64,000 nucleotides of DNA. Origin: Pelobates cultripes (Eukaryota; Chordata; Amphibia; Anura; Pelobatidae). The translations under genes and the position numbers were made by a program. Each line of letters opens with the position of its first letter. Position 1 is the stretch's first letter. Below, piece after piece: positions 58,131 through 64,000 of the stretch. The stretch covers positions 2,334,114-2,398,113 of the forward strand of contig OW240921.1 of NCBI GenBank assembly GCA_933207985.1, given 5' to 3'. Under the pieces are notes generated by a model that was not told where the DNA came from, did not search any database, and saw only the letters and a list, made by a program, of their open reading frames with translations.

Positions 58131-58284
58131 GCTGGTCTTAACAGCGGCATGGAAACCGGATTTTATCAAATCCCGGGGTCATTGTCCCCAGCCATCCTAA
58201 ATGTGACATCGACAAGTAACGTAAAATATCCCGGACGATGGGTCTTCAGAGTGGACAAACTCGTTCCTGAACCTGGGAATACTG
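58131..58284 (+). CDS. Second copy of NIDO exon 6
   Basis: Identical by eye to 43234-43387, including acceptor and donor, and intact (AGLNSGMETGFYQIPGSLSP to PGRWVFRVD). It has phases 0 and 1 and a length of 154, so splicing both copies into one transcript would break the frame. It is therefore an alternative exon, part of another gene copy, a dead duplicate, or an assembly artefact. Neighbouring NIDO exons 3-5 are not duplicated with it. Confidence 0.8.
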
Positions 58285-58655
58285 GTTGGTGAAAATGTTT
58301 TAATGCTAGTGCAGTCACATACATTAAAAAGACTAGAGGAACAATTAAGTCATTTCTAAATTTGAACTGATGGGGCATGGGATATCAAAACGTGCTCATT
58401 AACAATCAGTGTGAACTATCTATACAGAATTTAATTTACATTACTTACCGCTAATGTATTTGATATATATATATAAACATACACTAAAATTTCAAGTACC
58501 GTGCTATCTCTGGTGGAAGGTGGAAACGTTTAGTCCTGTGTGTATATATACCAACAGAGTTGTAGTGAGGAAAAAAGTGTGGATGAAAACCCCTTCCACC
58601 TGAAGTAAGTGGGTCCTCCCACAAATTCAGGCCTGATGGTCTTTCTACATATATA

Positions 58656-60275
58656 CAGTTGCAAGGAAAAGTATGTGAACCCTTTGGAATGATATGGATT
58701 TCTGCACAAATTGGTCATAAAATGTGATCTGATCATCATCTAAGTCACAACAATAGACAATCACAGTCTGCTTAAACTAATAACACACAAAGAATGAAAT
58801 GTTGCCATGTTTTTATTGAACACACCATGTAAACACTCACAGTGCAGGTGGAAAAAGTATGTGAACCCCTAGACTAATGACATCTCCAAGAGCTAATTGG
58901 AGTGAGATGTCAGCCAACTGGAGTCCAATCAATGAGATGAGATTGGAGGTGTTGGTTACAGCTGCCCTGCCCTATAAAAGACACACACCAGTTCTGGGTT
59001 TGCTTTTCACAAGAAGCATTGCCTGATGTGAATGATGCCTCGCACAAAAGAGCTCTCAGAAGACCTACGATTAAGAATTGTTGACTTGCATAAAGATGGA
59101 AAGGGTTATAAAAGTATCTCCAAAAGCCTTGCTGTTCATCAGTCCACAGTAAGACAAATTGTCTATAAATGGAGAAAGTTCAGCACTGCTGCTACTCTCC
59201 CTAAGATTGGCCATCCTGTAAAGATGACTGCAAAAGCACAGCACAAACTGCTCAATGAGGTGAATAAGAATCCTAGAGTGCCAGCTAAAGACTTACAAAA
59301 GTCACTTGCAAATGCTAACATCCCTGTTAGCGAATCTACAATACGTAACACACTAAACAAGAATGAATTTTATGGGAGGATACCACAGAGAAAGCCACTG
59401 CTGTTCAAACAAAACATTGCTGCACGTTTACAGTTTGCACAAGAGCACCTGGATGTTCCACAGCAGTACTGTCAAAATATTCTGTGGACAGATGAAACCA
59501 AAGTTGAGTTGTTTGGAAGAAACACAACACTATGTGTGGTGAAAAAAAAGGCACAGCACACCAACATCAAAACCTCGTCCCAACTGTGAAGTATGGTGGT
59601 GGGGGCATCATGGTTTGGGGCTGCTTTGCTGTGTCAGGGCCTGGACGGATTGCTATCATCGAAGGAAAAATGAATTCCCAAGTTTATCAAGACATTTTGC
59701 AGGAGAACTTAAGGTCATCTGTCTACCAGCTGAAGCTCAACAAAAGATGGGTGTTGCAACAGGACAATGACCCAAAGCATAGAAGTAAATCAACAACAGA
59801 ATGGCTTAAACAGAAGAAAATACACCTTCTGAAGTGGCCCAGTTAGAGTCCTGACCTCAACCCGATTGAGATGCTGTGGCATGACCTCAAGAAAGCGATT
59901 CACACCAGACATCCCAAGAATATTGCTGAACTGGAACAGTTCTGTAAAGAGGAATGGTCAAGAATTACTCCTGACCGTTGTGCACGTCTGATCTGCAACT
60001 ACAGGAAACGTTTGGTTGAAGCTATTGCTGCCAAAGGAGGTTCAACCAGTTATTAAATCCAAGGGTTCACATACTTTTTCCACCTGCACTGTGAATGTTT
60101 ACATGGTGTGTTCAATAAAAACATGGCAACATTTCATTATTTGTGTGTTAGTAGTTTAAGCAGACTGTGATTGTCTATTGTTGTGACTTAGATGATGATC
60201 AGATCACATTTTATGACCAATTTGTGCAGAAATCCATATCATTCCAAAGGGTTCACATACTTTTTCTTGCAACTG
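58656..60275 (+). mobile_element. Tc1-type transposon, copy 2
   Basis: TA-flanked, 1620 bases, same inverted ends as copy 1 at the same relative position. It differs from copy 1 by several tens of substitutions by eye, far more than the flanking DNA does. Confidence 0.95.
59032..60056 (+). pseudogene. Tc1 transposase, frameshifted (copy 2)
   Basis: Same layout as copy 1. The DNA-binding part and first Asp (LWTDETKVELFG) are in one frame up to a run of eight A near 59543. The frame then shifts to MVWGCFAVSGPGRI and QQDNDPKH (second Asp). A TAG replaces the Gln codon just before [11 protein letters not shown] (third residue, Glu). Its two lesions partly differ from copy 1 (seven A and a TGA), so the two transposases decayed separately or come from different source copies. 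It cannot encode an active enzyme. Confidence 0.95.
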
Positions 60276-60399
60276 TATATATATAGATGTGTAATTTTAC
60301 TCTAAGTGTATTTTTATATTAATATATTTATACTTAGTATGACGTTATATATAAGCTATATATATGCATATTATATAGATATAATATATGTACGTATAT

Positions 60400-60437
<38 letters not shown>

Positions 60438-61678
60438 ATATAATAAATAAATAGCTTGGCACTCTCCTTACCGGAATTGTGAATATATCTGCCTGGGTGC
60501 CATTCACAGTACGTCCAATATATAAATAAAGAAAGATCCAGGGTGCACTTGCAGGACTTTTAAATCCGAGGGCTAGTTTGTTGATGTCGAGAAAGAGGTT
60601 GGCACTTACGTACGCTAAATGGGTACAAAGTGGGATGGGGTGGGCCGGGATGAATTGACGAATCTTAATGTATACTAAGCTGCTATAACACCTACGTCTT
60701 ATCTTGTACAGTAGTAACAAAAACAATGGGTAGGTGAAGCGCTATTTATAATTCGAGGGTAATAGTATTGGAAGTAATGGAGAATAAGAATGCACGTAGA
60801 AGTACCTTGAGTATTCTTTATGGATATATTCACGGTGGTTAATGTTTAGTTCCTATAAAACATAAACATAACAAACCAAACATAGTGCAAACTGTAATCA
60901 AAAATTGGTTATAAAAAAGGAAAAGGAAGAATTGCCACTCACAATTTAAGGAGCTAGAATATAATAGCTCAATAGTAGCGCTCTTGGGGTCCGTAAAGGC
61001 GACCCTCACCCTTCTTTAATACGAATACTCCTTTCTCTTGTTTCCTATAAGGATGAAAGAGCACATATGGTGCAATACCGTAGATCTTATGTGTAAAGGA
61101 TAACTGAGACGGGGTACTCACAAGGGGTAAATGATTGGTATCCAGTTTGTATTTTTGTGGGCAATCACCATAGAAACGGTGACGCCCTGCGATTCAAGCC
61201 TCTCTCTATTTTCTTCTATTTACTTCCGGGTTTGCGTTTCGTCGCGTCATTTCCGGTTTTTCTCTTTGCTTGTTGGTACGTCATTTCCTTGCATTCCACC
61301 TTGCGGTTCACCTGTTTTTTCAATGGGATTTCCGGACCGGCATGTACATGAAAGGGGTGGAATACAATTACATATAATATACTGTAATACAAAAAGCATA
61401 GTACTATTTCACCAAATTATTTCGACACGTTAGTATGTTATCGCTTTTAACCCAACCTGTTATTTACTTTTTAAGTTGATTCAAATTCTTTTGAATGGAG
61501 AGTAAAAAGTATCCAAAATTCATTCCTCATCTATTTTTTATTTCACATATTCTGTTAGTTATTAATCATAAAGGAGTTTTCTATTCTCAATCTTTTAAAT
61601 AAAGTATGGAGTTAATCTAAGGTTAATTCCTCATCTATTTCTGAATAAATCAGGAAGCACAACAATTAATATACACCT
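60276..61678 (-). mobile_element. Penelope-like non-coding region, copy 2
   Basis: Duplicate of 45378-46777 apart from the replaced 100-base block. An internal frame of 130 codons spanning the block has no recognisable domain. Confidence 0.45.
60561..60660. other. 100-bp block with no match in the first copy
   Basis: Replaces 97 unrelated bases at 45663-45759. Flanks GCAGGACTTT and AATCTTAATG are the same in both copies. Confidence 0.9.
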
Positions 61679-62534
61679 TGTGATGAGACCAATCTCGCCA
61701 CATTGCATTGGAGAAGCCAGGTTGCTCGCCTGTTGCCTTTGGACTATGGCCCCATGTTAAAAGCCTTCTTTTCCCCTGCAGAAAAGGCTTATTTAACCGG
61801 ATGCCTGTTCATTCGGTAGTTTAAACCGTATGAACTGCATTACCCCAGATAGCCATCCCGTGGAGTCTATTTGGATGGAGAACAGACTTTGTGAACACTT
61901 TAACTCCACGGCGATTGGACTGTGTGCATAGGATCTGAGCGCTATTCGGTACTTTTGTGCGCTCAGATCTAAGCTATCTGGGGATTGGTAGAATGTATAT
62001 GTTTTGTGCAACAGTTGTAACTTTATAAATGTTTATGTCTTTTACTGCCATGTGGTTAATGGTGATTTGCCTTTGTCTTGGGAGATAATTGAATGACTTC
62101 TCAATTATCTCCAAGGCAGAGGGGAGGAAGCCAGGATGCATTGTGGGAATATAATGTGATTGTGTGTCCTATTTGTCTACTTGTCTGTCCCTTGTCACAG
62201 TCTCCCATTTGGTCCCATAGGGGAGTGTCCACCAGGTGGGAGACCTGCATAAATACTGGGCAGGTAGCCCTCATTAAACAGACCACTGCTTGACCCTTAA
62301 CACGGAGCCTTGTCTCGTCTTTGGGGGGATTTACTGTATGCTGCTAAGGACTGATTGCCAGGAGTGTAAGCTGATTGTCCTATTTTCCTGTTCGTCTGCT
62401 AGCAGCTATTTGGGAGGTTCCAGTTCGGGTGTTTGGAGCATTCCCTTGTATGCAGTAGCTGTGCCTGTGTATCTGAAAAGGGGAATATCGCCTAAACCGT
62501 TTTAACCCCTTGTGTGCTGAAACGGTCCGTTACA
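61679..62534 (+). mobile_element. Solo LTR, copy 2
   Basis: Duplicate of 46778-47633 with the same CACCT target duplication, so both descend from one insertion that predates the duplication. Confidence 0.9.
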
Positions 62535-62539
62535 CACCT

Positions 62540-63473
62540 CATATTCCACAAACCAGTTATATTTTGTGGAGAATTCATAGATTCTAAAGATTCAGACGAC
62601 TGGTAATCCTTTAAAGAAATATAATAGAGGAGGAATAGGAGTCTAATTTTACTACTAAAATCTTCTTATAACAGCATCTAATATCAATGAAAGGTAAATA
62701 TGGACCCTGACACCTAGAATGCATATATTCTAAAGATTCAGATGGCTGATAATCTTTTAAGGAGTTATAATAGAGGAGGAATAAGAGTCTAATTATATAA
62801 TTACATCTAATACCAAGAAATGTAAAAATGGACCCTAACTCATAAGCATAAAAGCCATATAATATATTAAAAAAATGGGTAAACATGGCACGATAACAGG
62901 AAGTAAAAATCATTTGCACTAGTAGCACCTGAAAACTTCCTAAAATACATATACAAAGCAGTAAACGGGGGCAGATATGATCTAACAGTAGAGAAAGGAA
63001 TAAGAGTACCTTAAGAATATAAAACCTCTATTTTAAAAAATGGCACATCTCAAAGTCAGCATTGAATCCGTTAGGGATCAGGGTATTTAGTTTAAAGATA
63101 TATTCCATCTCAATTTTGCTCATTTTGCTATCAAACTTCCCTCCTCTCCAGTCCTTATCTACTTTTATGATTCCCAAGAAAGTCGTGTCTTTACTATCAC
63201 AATTATGGGCGATTTTATAATGGAATGAAACACTGTGTTTTTCGAAACCTTTCAGAATATTACGGCTATGTTCTTCAATTCTAATATGTAAAGGTCTAGC
63301 GGTTTTGCCTATATAGCATAGGCCGCAGGGACATATGATAAGATGGATAAGGTTTTTTGAGTGGCAACTTAGAAAATCTTTAATTTAATATTTTGTTCCA
63401 TCTTTGTTAGTGAAGTGTTTTATATGTCTTTTTTTATTGTTAGTTCTTTCACACGCTAAACATTGGCCACAAC
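62540..63473 (-). pseudogene. Penelope GIY-YIG end, copy 2, truncated by inversion
   Basis: Minus-strand 3' region and endonuclease (HLIICPCGLCYIGKT with the following EEH helix, about 63290-63370), as at 47639-48555. It stops at the Cys-rich linker at 63473, where sequence on the opposite strand begins. It has several substitutions relative to the first copy. Confidence 0.85.
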
Positions 63474-64000
63474 CAATGTCTAAAGACTTTTACTGTAAAG
63501 AAGCGGGAAGAATTTTAAAAGATGAATCCACTTATAGAAAATTAAATTATAACCCAGGAACCGATATGAACCAAATTTTCCCAAAAAAATATAAAAGAGG
63601 GATTGATTAAAATATATTAAATGAAAAAGAATACATCTGTTTAAACATTAAATATCTGAAAACGCCAGTCTTTTATTTCCTTCCAAAGGTCCATAAAGAT
63701 ACTTATAACCCTCCGGGACGACCGATAGTGGCAGGAATTGACTCTATATCTAGTAGATTGTCCCATTATGTAGATATCCACTTACAACCGTTAGTTAAAA
63801 ACACTACCTCAAATATCAAAGATACAATCATGGTTTTAAATCTTTTAGAGGAATGCACCTGGAATACCAACTGTTTTTTAGTCATTAGTGACGTAACAGC
63901 TCTTTATAGCAACATCCCCCACCAATATGGATGTAATGCAGTCAAATATTTTTTAAACAATTTCTCAGATTTTACAGATATTAAAATAAAGTATATTTTG
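63474..64000 (+). pseudogene. Penelope RT fragment, plus strand, runs off the window
   Basis: The frame starts MSKDFYCKEAGRILKDESTY, a pre-RT region, with a stop after KKYKRGID near 63608. It continues FYFLPKVHKDTYNPPGRPIV, IDSISSRLSHYVDIHLQPLV and VISDVTALYSNIPH. It is the same family as 48120-49738 but in the opposite orientation. The right part lies beyond 64000. Confidence 0.9.

Larger units (their letters stand above)
57513..63473 (+). repeat. Second copy of the 42.2-48.55 kb segment
   Basis: Direct-orientation duplicate. The offset is 14897 bases up to the Tc1 A-run, 14898 after it and 14901 after the replaced block at 60561-60660. It includes NIDO exon 6, a Tc1 element, Penelope non-coding DNA, a solo LTR and the Penelope endonuclease end. 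Stretches outside the transposon ORFs look identical by eye. Confidence 0.95.

Overview
This is repeat-dense vertebrate nuclear DNA. The mix of CR1- and L2-type LINEs, GIY-YIG Penelope-like elements, Tc1, hAT and TTAA-type MITEs and many solo LTRs suggests an amphibian, probably a frog with a large genome. That is an inference from repeat content and gene family; no species can be named. There are no bacterial-style operons, and most long open frames lie in tandem repeats or decayed transposons. Two runs of N (22351-22950, 600 bases; 49739-49838, 100 bases) mark assembly gaps.

The cellular genes are two partial genes of the alpha-tectorin-like NIDO family, arranged head to head. On the minus strand, four exons (19980-19859, 13599-13318, 13044-12934, 6322-6163) encode a complete NIDO domain. 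On the plus strand are a signal-peptide exon (25740-25776), a single 2652-base exon coding for about 884 residues of Thr/Pro/Ser-rich mucin sequence (25996-28647), and four NIDO exons (30328-30452, 30664-30945, 35127-35264, 43234-43387). Splice sites and phases agree across all exons, and the second NIDO exon is exactly 282 bases in both genes. The pair looks like an old inverted duplication of genes for secreted, matrix- or mucus-type glycoproteins. The 5' end of the minus gene and the 3' ends of both genes were not found.

The last NIDO exon of the plus gene occurs again at 58131-58284 inside a second copy (57513 to about 63473) of the segment 42.2-48.55 kb. Non-repetitive parts and the solo LTR look identical by eye. 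The Tc1 element, one 100-base block and the Penelope parts differ. The second copy ends in an inverted Penelope junction. It may be a recent duplication with gene conversion or a false duplication in the assembly.

Layout: 0-6.2 kb, solo-LTR fragment, Penelope relic with a hammerhead-like motif, minisatellites. 6.2-20 kb, minus-strand gene with introns full of hAT, MITE, nested LTR, CR1 and L2 pieces. 20-25.7 kb, intergenic LTR/MITE DNA with a gap. 25.7-43.4 kb, plus-strand gene with introns holding a foldback hAT with telomere-like repeats, an LTR, L2 remains and two hAT MITEs. 43.4-49.7 kb, Tc1, LTR and Penelope. 50.1-53.8 kb, hAT transposon relic. 56.5-57.5 kb, LTR. 57.5-64 kb, second copy of the duplicated segment.
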